Source: Chlorella sorokiniana | Taxonomy: Eukaryota; Chlorophyta; Trebouxiophyceae; Chlorellales; Chlorellaceae | Length of the DNA: 64,000 nt | Assembly: GCA_025917655.1 (NCBI GenBank) | Contig: CP084619.1 | Span: 1,240,001 to 1,304,000 of the forward strand | Reading direction: 5' to 3' | In this document: positions 39,201 through 49,774 of the stretch, one piece after another | How the letters are laid out: each line of letters opens with the position of its first letter | Numbering within the stretch: the stretch's first letter is position 1 | Position numbers and translations under genes: made by a program | The notes under the pieces: model-generated | Databases searched by the model: none | What the model saw: the letters and a program-made list of their open reading frames with translations, nothing else | Told to the model about the DNA's origin: nothing

Positions 39201-42200
39201 TGGGATCATGTCATGCACGCCGAGGCCACCGGGCTGCGCATGCTGAAAGCCTGGCTTGACTCCGCCCCCTCAGGTCAGCCGAATCCATGCGGTCTTGCAA
39301 GTTTACTGTGAAGCTGTGTGCTTGGCAGTTACTACTGCATGCAGCCTTCGGGGGCCTGTAGCAGTCCTGCTTGCCGACTTCACACTCTCCCAGTCCCTTT
39401 CAAACAGACTCCTGGAGGTTCCGTGCTTTTTCTGCCGCTGCCACAAGCCTGATGCGCCCCACGCTGCTGCGCTTCTACGCCCGCGCCACCGAGCACACGC
39501 GCCGCCTGGCCGCCATCGAGGCCAACGCCAAGTTTGGGTCGGCCGGGCGGGCCCCGACAGTGGCGACCTGAACGTGAGAGGAAGGAGGGAGCTGCCTGCG
39601 GAGGGGCCATGGCTCAGCCAGGCTGCCCTGTTGCTGCGGCACAAGCATGCACGCACGCATTGTCTCAGGAATTTCTCGACTCCAGCTCACAGTGCTGGGT
39701 CCCACATTCCGCTCAGCATTTGCATGTGCAGCAACCTTGCTCGCTCCCGGCCATGCGCAGAGCGTGGCCCCTGCAGGGAGCCTTGGCTCCGTGATCGAGC
39801 ACCTCAAGCAGCGGTGCGCCTGCTGCACCCTGTGTCACTTGCTGGCAATCGGTGGTGTGGTGAACCAGTCATCTGTCCACTGCGGTTACCAGCCCTGCCA
39901 CCCGCATTCCGTGCAGCTACGGCCTGCGGTTCGTCTTCATGTGGCATGCCCTGGCAGGCTTCTGGGCGGGGGTGGCCCCGGGCGGGGCCACGGCCAAGTA
40001 CTGCGCAAAGGTGGGGCAGGCAGAGACGCTGCTGGTGCTGCAGGCGTCTCATCACTGCAAGCCTCTGCTGCCATTCCAGGCCCAGCTGCGAGGCCGCTGC
40101 GCAAGCTGTGGCAGAAAGGTGGCCATGGACTGTTGCGCTGATCCCAGCTGCACCCAAACGCCTCGCCACCAACGGTCTACTCGCCTTTCGTATGACCACA
40201 TGCCCCCTTGCCCTTCACCCCCTGCAGGTGGTGCACCCCGCCCCACCCCCGGCACCCTTGAGCTGGACCCCTCCTACGCCTGGGTGCAAAGCACGCTGGC
40301 GGGGGTGGGACTGCCCGCAGACCCCGTCCCCTGCACGCCGACATGCACGCGTACCTCAAGGGTGAGTGGGCGTACCTCAAGGGCGAGGTGGCGTACCTCG
40401 GCTTACCTCAAGGGTGAGCTGGACAGCGGCCGTGGAGGATGGACGAGGAGGGCGCGTGAAGCATGGAGCGCGCAGCGCGGCGGCTCCTGGCCAATGCTGC
40501 AGCAGAGGAGGGCGAGGCTGCATGCTGGGCAGGGTGTATATGATGGCAAGGCGGTCATGACAGGCAGCGCAGGCCAGCCTCACGGATGTGCCCAGATGTG
40601 CTCCACTGCATGGTGCCCGCCCCACTTCTGTACCCCCGCGACTGCAGGCTGCGGCGTCGACGGCGTCAAGGTGGATGTGCAGGGCCTGGTGGCTCATGCG
40701 GGTAGGCAGAGGGGTGTGCCCGCCCTTAGGATGTGGTAGTGGTGTTTTGTGTGAAATACTTTTGTGGTGTGCGGGTGAGTTGGTGTGTGTGTGTGTGTGT
40801 GGGGGGGGGGGGGCATGCGCCCAGCGCAGTGAGAAGCACCATCTATGACGCTCACTGTTTTCACCCAACCATCCCTCACAATGGACACCCCATCCGCCCA
40901 CCTGTGTGCTGCCTGACAGGCAGTGCCACCCAGGTGGGGGGCCTGCGCTGGCTGCAGCCTTCCACATGTCGCTGGAGGACTCTGCTGCCGCCACCTTTGG
41001 CTCGGCTGTCATAAACTGCATGTGCGGCAGCACAGGTAGTGTGGCCGCTGGTGGGGACTGTCAGAAAGTGCTTGGCAGCATCAGGGCCCGTTGCTGGGTG
41101 GTGTTGCTGTGCTGTGAGATGGACTGGGTGGCGGGGCCGAAGCGTCTGGTCGCTCACCTGCATCTTCCAGATGGCAACTCTCGTCCGTCCATCAGCAACA
41201 CCCTTAACCTTATGCATGGCACGGCATGTACTGCAGAAAACCTGTACAACATGCGGGACACCAACCTGGGCCGTGTTTCCGATGACTTTTATGTAAGACG
41301 ACGGCGCCACAGCACTGCACCGTGGCCATGCCTTTGTGCACTGCTGGCCCTGCTGCTCTCCCCATCGCCGTCCATTTCACCCATGCTGTCTCTGTAGCCC
41401 CGCAACCGGGCCTCCTTCACCACCCACATCTCCACCTGCGCCTTCAACTCCCTCTTCTGCGGGGAGATTCATGTACCGGACTGGGTGGGTGACGATGCGG
41501 ATGGGTGCCTCACCATGCCCAGATGCATGCTTGTGTCTTGTGTGCGCTGGGTGGGGGATGCACACTCAGCGCACAAAGAGAGCCGTGGACAAAGGCGAGG
41601 CGCTGCAAACTGAGGGCCATGGTCAATTCCCCGCCATGCCCGCTCTCCCCTTCTGCCGTGCAGGACATGTTTCACTCCAAGCACGAGGCAGCGCTGCTGC
41701 ACGCCACCGCTCGTGCCGTGAGCGGTAAGCCCAGGGGGCCCAACGCCAAGGATCAGTTGGCCCAGGAATGTCCGACAGTCCCCTCTGCACTGCTATCTTG
41801 ACTTGTGCCCGCTGCCGACAGCCGACGACACTCGAAGCTCCAGGACCAGCTATCCGCTTCCTGCCTACCTCCTACCTGCACAGGTGGCCCTGTGTACATC
41901 TCCGACAAGCCCGGCCAGCATGACTTTGACCTGCTGCGCCGCCTGGTGCTCCCCGATGGCAGCGGTGAGGTGCTGGCTTGCAGGGATCCAGGCCTGCACG
42001 GTTTGGCGCCGTTGGCCCAGTGTGGCGGACCTGAGCAGTGATTTCGCTCAAATGGGCCCGTGTGATCACACTACATAACCTCTGCGCGTCACCCCTCCAT
42101 GCGGCAGTGCCGCGCTGCCTGCTGCCGGGTCGTCCCACCGTGGACTGCCTGTTCCGCGACGTCAACCACGACGGCACCACCGCCCTCAAGGTGTGGAACA

Positions 42201-43280
42201 TGAACCGGTGCGGCGGCGTGGTGGCCGCCTTCAACGTGCAGGCAAGCGGGGGGGGGTCGTCAGGGACGGGCAGGCAAGTGCTGCCTCGTGTGTTGCACAG
42301 GCTGGCAAGGGCCCCTGAGTGGCAGAGCAGGATTGCTGGGCACGCACTGCCTCCAGTGCGCACTGGACGCAGTTCCAGCCAAGCAAGAGAGCTTCAGCCA
42401 CCGCCCGCCGCAGGGCGCCTCTTGGAGCATCCCTCGCCGGGGCTTTGCCTTCCATGGCGGCCCCCAGAGCCGGTGACAGCTTGCATCAAGCCCGCAGACG
42501 TGCCGGGCCTGGTTGGGCCCCCAGCCCGCGGCGGCCGCAGCCCCAGCAAGTTTGCGGTTTGGGTGGATGGGCGCCAGGTGAGCGCCGGGGCACCGCCAGA
42601 TCTGCATGCAAGGGCAATTTGAGCCCAGGGTACAATTCAAATACCTCCAAAACAACGTCTCAGAGGCTTCACTGCGCTTTCCTGGCTGAGCAGGAGCTGC
42701 TGGTGCTGGGCGGCGAGGATGCGGTCGAGCTGGAGCTGGCTCCCGGCGGCGGCTGCGACGTCCTCACGCTGGCCGCCATCCAGCGCAGCCCTGGCGGCGG
42801 CTCCCTGCTACTCCCTGCAGCTGCCGGACCCCACGGCGAGGGGGCGCTTTTGCAGAAGGGCGTGGAGTGTGCCCCCTCGGGTTGGTCAACCTGCTGAACG
42901 CAGGGGGCGCGGTGCTGAGGTGAGCAGGGCGAAGGGGAGACGGTGCCATTCCTCCCGCCTGTCGTGGCAGTGGTGCTCAAATATGAATGCTGCTCTGCTC
43001 TTTTGCCTCTCTGGCGCCGCTTTGTGTGACAGCGCTGCTTCCTTGCTCTGGCAGGGCGGGATGGGCTGAGCAGCCGACAGGTGCGGCGCCTCGCCCGCCG
43101 CGCTACTGCCTGACGACCGCGGCAGCTGGCACTGTGCAGCTATACAGTAGCGTGGAGCCAGTTGGTGTGGAGGCTTCCGGCGGAGGGGTGCACTTCCTCT
43201 ATGATCGGGGCAGCGGCGCACTGCGCTTTGATGTGCCTCCCGGCATGCCGCTGTCGGTTGATTGGGTAGTGAGGTTTTGA
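36235..43280 (+). CDS. GH36 raffinose synthase / alkaline alpha-galactosidase (SIP) family enzyme
   Basis: Glycoside hydrolase family 36 of the plant raffinose-synthase/seed-imbibition type; moves or removes galactose on raffinose-family sugars. Starts at 36235 with [13 protein letters not shown]. The N-terminal beta domain gives [33 protein letters not shown] and [20 protein letters not shown]. The barrel gives [14 protein letters not shown] and [20 protein letters not shown], an inserted linker (38200-39250), [82 protein letters not shown] (nucleophile Asp) and [20 protein letters not shown]. The last part has [60 protein letters not shown] and [18 protein letters not shown], ending [15 protein letters not shown] at 43280. 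The motifs do not separate synthase from hydrolase activity. At least one frame break is seen near 40328. Confidence 0.9.
40349..40422 (+). repeat. 21-base tandem repeat spanning a 5' splice site in the GH36 gene
   Basis: GCGTACCTCAAGGG-type units recur at 40349, 40370 and (diverged) 40391-40401. Two of the copies carry a GGTGAG splice-donor sequence (about 40361 and 40412). The unit encodes AYLKGE when read through. Confidence 0.8.
40783..40813. repeat. (GT)n followed by a 13-base G run
   Basis: Intronic in the GH36 gene. About nine GT units run straight into 13 G residues. Homopolymer length here is likely to be unreliable. Confidence 0.9.
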
Positions 43281-43668
43281 TGGGTTGTGCGGCATGCTGG
43301 ATGTTTACATTTCTTGGTGAAGTTATGCGCCCAAAGTTTCACTGACCTTTTCGCATTGCCTGCATGCCAGCTGCTACTTCAAAGTTTTCCAAGGTTTGTC
43401 AGAAAGCACATGCATCAAGTCCGGATGGCACCCCCGCCCCTGACGGCGGCAGGGGCAGTGGCTCCGCGCCTTCACTGCTGTGGTCTTGGCGGAGCCCAAT
43501 CTTGGAAAATTCAGTTGCCATTGATTACAAAGTTCCATTGAAACAGGGCTCCGCCCCCTAACTACCCTAGAGGGCCGCATCCGGGTCTCCGTCTCCATGC
43601 CGTCCAGGAAAATTGACTCCCCCTTGTCGCGTTAAAGCCTTCACTGATTCGATAGACCAATTGAGATG
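43281..43668. other. Spacer, GH36 3' UTR and upstream region of the Cys-rich gene
   Basis: 388 bases between two same-direction genes. No TGTAA on the plus strand, no repeat and no ORF with similarity. Nothing further is supported. Confidence 0.5.
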
Positions 43669-44541
43669 CCCAACCACGTTCCGGTCCCTGCTTCTCCCAT
43701 GCGTGCTTTTTGCTCACGCTGGGGCTCGTGTTCTTTGCCAGCGGTAAGTTTGCATTGATAAGGGACTTTTCAAACCGTCCTACTCCACAAGGACAACGCA
43801 CCCGGCAGCTCAGGCAGCACATCCGGGTGGCAGGGCGGTGGCGGCGGTGGTGGCCGTGTCGCCTGCCGCCCTGCTTGACGGGTGGCTGTGCCCACCTGCT
43901 TTCTGCGCCTTTGTGCTGCTGCAGGCGCACAAGCTTGGGGATCCTGCACGGAGCACTACTGTGCCTCCTGCCCCACCAGCCCCAGCGCGTGTGTCGACTG
44001 CCGCGGCGAGGCGGCGGTTGCCGGCGGGCAGCGCCTGGGGCTCTACGCCGCCGCGACGGCAAGTGCCACTTCTGCTCGGAGCGCGACCCGCAGTGCAGCG
44101 AGTGCGACGGCCGCACAGGGGCCTGCACGCTCTGTGGGCCAGGCTACGGCGTGAACGGGCGGGGGCGCTGCACCCGCTGCGCCTCCAAGCGCTGCGCCTC
44201 CTGCGGCGGCGACCGCACCCGATGCAGCTGGTGCCGCACCGGTTTCGGAGTGGACCTGCCCACCGGTCGGTGCATCCAGGTGAGCCTACCCCGTTTGATT
44301 TGCAGAACAGCTCCAAGGCTGCAGGCCTGAGCGTTCTGATGGCCCAGCAAGAAGCGACAAGGCCATGTGTGTGCCCCACCCTCCCCACCCTGTGCAGTGC
44401 CAGGTGCAAGGCTGCCACCCAGACTACTGCGGCTCCAATGCAGCGCAATGCCTGCAGTGCAAGGCGGGCTGGCGGCGCGATGGCAACAAGTGCGTGCGGC
44501 GGCGCCAAGCCAAGACCGGCAGGGCAGCGCTGCGGCGTTGA
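43669..44541 (+). CDS. Cys-rich secreted protein with furin-like/EGF-receptor-type repeats
   Basis: Not assigned to a named family. From about 43930 the protein is built of closely spaced CxxC units: CTEHYCASCPTSPSACVDC, GKCHFCSERDPQCSECDGR, GACTLCGPGYGVNGRGRCTR, CASKRCASCGGDRTRCSWCR, TGFGVDLPTGRCIQ and QGCHPDYCGSNAAQCLQCKA. It ends with a basic tail (CVRRRQAKTGRAALRR) at the TGA 44539-44541. The C..C..C spacing and GYG/GFG turns match furin-like or growth-factor-receptor Cys-rich repeats, also common in secreted protist proteins. An exon at 43669-43744 starts with MPNHVPVPASPMRAF; a nearby frame reads FLLTLGLVFFAS, a good signal-peptide core, so one base may be missing. A second frame break lies near 44045. 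It is probably extracellular and disulfide-rich; the ligand is unknown. Confidence 0.6.
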
Positions 44542-44623
44542 CCAGAATAGGACTCGGCGGCGTCCGTGTGAATTTTCTAAGTGACAGTGTGCTTGCCATT
44601 TGTGCTTTTGCACAAACATTCAT

Positions 44624-46740
44624 TCATGCCAGCAGTGTATTGGAAACCACTGCGTCCCCGGCAGTTCCAAGCCGGTCAGTGCTGCTGCTGCGGCGAGCAC
44701 CGCTGCCTTTCTCTGCACCGCGGCCTGAGTGTGCCTTGTTGCTGACGCCTCTGCGGCCCCCTGTGGCCCCTCGCCCGCCTCCGCTAAGCCGTGCCCCACC
44801 GCTGATGCCCTGCAGGGCTGCCAGGGCTGCTGCCGCCGCTGCTGCCGCGCCACCTCCTGCCCCCTCCTGCTGGCAGCTAAGCGTGCGCTGCTGCAAGCCC
44901 TGCGCCTCAGTCCCTGCCGGCCCTGCCGCTCCCAGCTGGTGTGACTCCCCCTGCCCCTTGCTGCCTGCCTCTGGCTGGTCTGCACCCTCCTGCACCGGCG
45001 GGGCTGGCCGACTGCGCCCTGCCGCGCTGCGCTGCTCCGCTGCCGCCTGGCGGGCGGCCCGCTGCGCCTTGTAGCCCCCCACATCGCGTCCACCTCGTGC
45101 CGCAGCTCTGCCAGGCGCACGTACGCCGCCTTGCACACCGCCCTTCAGCAGGCAGCCGGCAGTGGGGGCACGGGCACTGCTCTGAGGCCAACTCGCGGCC
45201 GGAAGTTACGCAGGAGCTTGGCCAGGCAGGGTGCAGCCACCGGGCGCCTCCCAACAGCACAAGAAAGTCATCCCACCTGCACTCATCTCGCTCGCGCGCC
45301 AGATCAGATGCGTCCCCACCCTGCGCAGCCTCCTCCGCCTTGAGCGCGGCCAGGTCGCGCGCCGCGGTCGCCTCCTCCGCCTTTGCCTGCGTATCACAGC
45401 ATCTCGCCCCCCAACTGAGCGATGCCGCTCCAGGAGGCAGGTCCCCAGCCGGGGCAGCGTGACGTCCCCATCTTGCAAGCACCGCCACTTGTTGGTGCAA
45501 GCCAAGCTACAGCCCACCTCAGCGAAACCCCGGTCCAGGTCAGCCATCCGCCCCGCAGCGCATCCACCACACCGCTGTCCCCTGCCAGCCGCCCGCCTTG
45601 GCCCTCAGCTGCTCAATAACGCTGTGAGGGAGGGGGAGAGGAGGGGCGGGCGTTGCCCGGGGGCAGGCTCACCCGGTGCACGGCACGAGCGGCAGGCACA
45701 GCTACCACGTAGCTGCCGCCTGCGTGGCTCACGGCATCGGCGGCAAGGTCACGCAGCATGCAGGGCCCACCCGCGGCTCTTCTGCAGGGCCTGGATCTGG
45801 CGCTCCACACGTGCCCCCTCCCCCTGCTCCAGCTGCACCAGCCCCTGCCCCGCCAGCTGCATGCGCAGCTCCTCAATCTGCCCATCTATCTCCGCCACTG
45901 CACGGCGGCGGCCACACACGGGAGACGGCGGCGGCGGCACGCTGGGGGCCGGGCAGCAGCCATTGGCGGTCGGGGCGGTCGGGGCAACGAGTGGCAGGGG
46001 TGCAAAGCAGAGGCCGGGGCCCGCACACCATTGGCAAACTTGGCTCCGCTCCGCACAGAGTCCTTGGCGCGCTTCAAGGCTGTTGCCGCCTCGTCCAGCT
46101 GAGCGGCCACCTGGCCGCGCTGGCCCTGCACGCGCCATGCACATTCAGGGTGGAACAACGGACATCCTGCCATGTCTTGCTTGCTCAGGGTGGCGAGCAC
46201 AGCCTTGCCAGCAAGCGCCAGCACACCCCGCCCGCCCTTGCCTCAAGCATGTGCAGCTTCCGTCGCAGTTGCGCCAGCCGTTCCTGAGCCGCGCGCAGCT
46301 CCGCACGCCGTGCTGCCGCGTCTCTCTCGGCCCGCCGCACAGCCAACAGTTCGGTGATCTCCTGTGCCCGCTGCTTCCGCTGTGCAACTGCAACACTCAC
46401 GCAGTCGCAATGAGAATGACGGCTCATCAGTTTGGTGTTGCTACAGCGCTGTCGGCGCCGGATGGCCAGAGGCGAGTGCACTTGAAGCGTTGCAACAGTA
46501 GCACCCACTTGTCTTTAGCAGCGCATCAATCATCGCCTTCTGCTCTGTGTCGTCGGGCCGTAGGGGCCGTGCCACCTGTGGCGGCCCTCGGAGGCGGCCG
46601 TGACCAGCGCGATCACGAGTGCGTGCGCTGCCCAAGGCGCGCCGTTGGCCGCCACGTGTGCCGCTGGCATTATGGTCGCCGTCATAGTTGTCAAACCCCT
46701 TCTCCATGTCTGTTGAAGGGCAGGCCTGGTCCCCGGCCAT
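44624..46740 (-). CDS. Coiled-coil protein, function unknown
   Basis: Not recognised. Starts at 46740 (MAGDQACPSTDMEKGFDNYD). The first exon ends DDTEQKAMIDALLKT near 46509. Several short exons follow with heptad-like, Ala/Glu/Arg-rich helices: QRAQEITELLAVRRAERDAA, ELRAAQERLAQLRRKLHMLE, GQVAAQLDEAATALKRAKDS, VAEIDGQIEELRMQLAG, RVERQIQALQKSR, AEEATAARDLAALKAEEAAQ and VRLAELRHEVDAM. No catalytic or binding motif is seen, and no signal or membrane segment. The 3' half is hard to frame; the stop at 44624 is the best guess, with 44907 or later possible for other frames. Neighbours NDC80 and another coiled-coil protein suggest a cytoskeletal or division role, but this is context only. Confidence 0.5.
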
Positions 46741-47397
46741 CGCAGGAAGTGCTGTAATGCAGGACAGGGCGGGGCGGCAGCCAACCAAGTGAGTGTGAAC
46801 GACAGGCCGTCGGTAGGAGCATAACAGGTCTGGCAGAAAACCTGGCAGCTCGACAGGCCACTACTTACTCAGAAGCTTCCGCACAAGTGGGATTTGAGGC
46901 ACTGATCAGTTCCGCGGTCTCAGCGACGGGTCCCGTGCGCGCTCAAGAACGACATCGCACCTGTGCGACAGGTTTCTGAGGCCCACACATCGATTAATGC
47001 GTTGTTTGTAAAGGCAGCGTGTACTGCCGGGTTACAGTGCGTCAGTAACACAAGGCTGGATGCCAGGGCTAAGTCAGAGATGTTTGCGTGGAATAGGTGC
47101 AAGACCATGAACATGGTATACTGACCGCTTCAACCTGGCATCACAGGTGCAGGCTGCCGCACAGCACCAAACCAGCAAATGCGGTTTTGGTGCAGCTGCG
47201 TCACCACAGCGGACTCGCCACCCTGTCAATGCCTCATGCATGGGGTTTCCCGAAGGCTTGTTGCCACCTTGTTAGCAAACTAATGCTCAATTGAAAGAAA
47301 ATTGCATGTTGTGCGAGTTGTCCTGGCCAAACTGGTTGCCTCCTTCGTATTCCTTCATCTACTGCGGGATTTATTTTTTCACCCAAGAACAGGAAGA
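46741..47397. promoter_or_regulatory. Divergent promoter region, coiled-coil gene / SET-MYND gene
   Basis: 657 bases between outward-facing starts, with lower GC than the exons. A short palindrome ACCATG-AA-CATGGT sits at 47104-47117. No TATA box can be assigned. Confidence 0.5.
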
Positions 47398-49200
47398 ATG
47401 TTGGAGGTCAGAGATGTGCCTGGCAAGGGGCGCGGCGTGTTTGCGGCTCGGCTCATTAAGGGCGGCGAGGTCGTGCTGCGGGAGCAGCCCACCCTCCTCT
47501 ATCCACAGCAATCAACAGCGGCTGCATTCTGCTCATACTGCCTTCGCGCCTTCAACTCCCTGGGTGAGCCCCTCGGCGGCGCCGGCAAAGGCGGTGCGAC
47601 AGCCCGTCCATTGGCGACCGTTCTGTGAGGGCTCCGTTGCCGTAATGAGTGCAGTAGTTGAACTGGTTTCTCAACATTTGTGTTATGTTGTGCAGGAGAA
47701 GGTTCGACGGCCGTGGTGCCATGCAACACTTGCGGGCGAGTGGGTTTCTGTAGCCCCGCTTGCACAGCGGCGGCCGCAGCTGATCCGGGCAGCCACTGCG
47801 CAGCAGTGTGCGCCCTGCTGGCGGCATGCAACACAGCGGGCCTCTCTGATGAGCAGCACACCGCACTACAGTTCCTAGCCCGCTGTTGCAGCCTGCGAGC
47901 GGCGGCGGCGGCGGGCGACACGACCGCCGCTGCCCGCCTGGCCTCCATTGCTGCGCTCGCCGCCCGGCCACCCTGCCGCCCTCGCCAGACGACCAACAGC
48001 GAGGCGAGAGCCTCATAAACTCTGGCAGCTGCACAGCTGGCGCCACCAGTGAAGAGGTGGTGCGCGAGCTGCACGGCCGCCTGTCGCACGCGCTGGCGGC
48101 GGTTGGGGCGCCCGCCGCGGCTGCGCTGTCGCTGGCGGATGCTGCCGAGCTGCTGCGCCGCGAGGGAGCCAACGGCTACGGCATCATGGCGCCCTCAGCA
48201 CCAGACGTGAGCGCGGCCTGCGCCCTGGTGCCGCAGCGCTGTTCAATGCTTTGCCAGGCGAACCATCCTCCCGGCGCTGCCGTGCCGGCGTGCCCCAATG
48301 CGGCTGGCCTGCTGTGCTTCGCCCGTCTCTGCACGCAGGGCGAGCGCCGCATCCGTGGCACAGGCCTGTACGCCCAGGCCTCCCTGGTGAACCACGAGTG
48401 CCTGCCCAACGTTGCACGCTTTGACTGCTTTGACAGCGGCGCTGGAGGCGCGCCGGGGTCCAGCACGAGCGTGGAGCTGCGTGCACTGCACGACATCCCG
48501 GCGGGTGCGCCTCGCTGACCCCCATGCGCTCCTTTCCCTCACTCATTCCTTACTCAAGTTGGTTGCTGCGTGCTCTGAGAGGCCCGAAGATTTGCTGAGC
48601 TGACGTCGCTTCACCCTGCGCACTCCACTGCGCAGGGGAGGAGGTCACCCAGAGCTACTTCCCGCTGCCCTGGCCGCTGGCCGAGCGGCAGCAGCGCTGC
48701 CGCGACGACTACGGCTTTGAGTGTGCCTGTCCGCGGTGCAAGGTGCGCCTCGAGGCGCGGGTGCAGCCGCGTGCTGCTGCGGCTGGCGGCCTTGCCCCTG
48801 GCGCCACATGTGTACGGCTCATGGGCTGCCTTTTCCCGTGGGCGCCTGCCTGCAGGAGGAGGCAACTTGGTCGGAGGGTGACAGCGAGTGGGAGATCGAG
48901 GGAGACGAGGGCATGGAGGACGCAGCCGCCTCGCCGCAGGGCGAGGCGGAAGGCAGCGCGTGCGGCCACGTGCAGCCCGGCCAGCAGCAGGCGCCGCCGC
49001 AGCAGGCGGAGGGCGGAGGCGGCGTGGACCCCGCCTACATCAACATCTTCCTCCTCAAGTTTGTGTGCCCCGTCGAGGGCTGCGGTGGCACGCTCGCACC
49101 CCTGCCGCCACCCGGCGCCACTGACCACTTTGAGTGCAACATGTGCGGGCGGCGACGCACCGAGGCGGAGTTCTTGGCGGAGCTGCAGGCGGACGAGTGA
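47398..49200 (+). CDS. SET-MYND (SMYD-like) protein lysine methyltransferase
   Basis: Predicted S-adenosylmethionine-dependent lysine methyltransferase; target unknown (histone or other protein). The ATG at 47398 gives MLEVRDVPGKGRGVFAARL, the first strands of the SET fold. A MYND zinc finger follows (FCSYCLRAF, then VPCNTCGRVGFCSPACTAA and GSHCAAVC), with seven Cys and one His in the usual order. After a helical insert (LADAAELLRREGANGYGIMA) come the SET core GTGLYAQASLVNHECLPNVA and the cofactor/substrate segment ELRALHDIPAGEEVTQSYFP. The post-SET zinc site is YGFECACPRC. An acidic linker (TWSEGDSEWEIEGDEGMEDA) precedes a last possible zinc-binding pair (FVCPVEGCGGTL and FECNMCGRRRT) before the TGA at 49198-49200. 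The arrangement resembles plant ASHR2-type and animal SMYD proteins. Exons join at about 47565, 47697, 48208, 48340, 48505, 48638 and 48741. Confidence 0.88.
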
Positions 49201-49774
49201 TGCGGCCATGCGGCTGTGCAACTGCGCCTGCACCTCGTGATTTCACCGCGTCATTGGCAACGGCTGCAGTCAGCCGGCTCATTTTATGCTCTAGGCCCTT
49301 GGCTGATTGCAACTGATGGAAGTTAGGCAGTGAGGAGGCGGCAGCTGAAACCGAAACAGGCAAAAGAAGCGCAACACGGCGGCGTCCAGGGCGGCAACGG
49401 GACAAGGAGCTGTTTGGCCTGCGCATCTTGCCATCGAAGGCCAGGTTGTGTCGCCGAACAGCAATGTCTTCACAGTAGGGGCAGGCGCCAATCTTTCGTT
49501 GGTTTATTCGCTAGCAATTTCCGATAGGCAGCGATGTGTAGCTATTACCCGCCTGAACGGCTGAGGTTCTCGGCTGCGGTGCTGTGCTGCCGTGAGGCCA
49601 GCTCAGCATTTTGGTTCCCTCTGCGCCAGCTGAGGCAAGCTACGTGCTTTTCCACCTCCCAGCGTCGTTTGCAAGCGTTTCTCGAGTCCCCCGTTACACC
49701 AACCGCTGACCCTCAGCTGTCACTCGCGTGCGGAGGTTGCATCTGTTGGGGCAGCAGGCGGCGGCAGGAGCACC
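49201..49774. other. Spacer, SET-MYND 3' UTR and NDC80 promoter
   Basis: 574 bases between same-direction genes. No TGTAA was found after the stop. Nothing else is supported. Confidence 0.5.
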
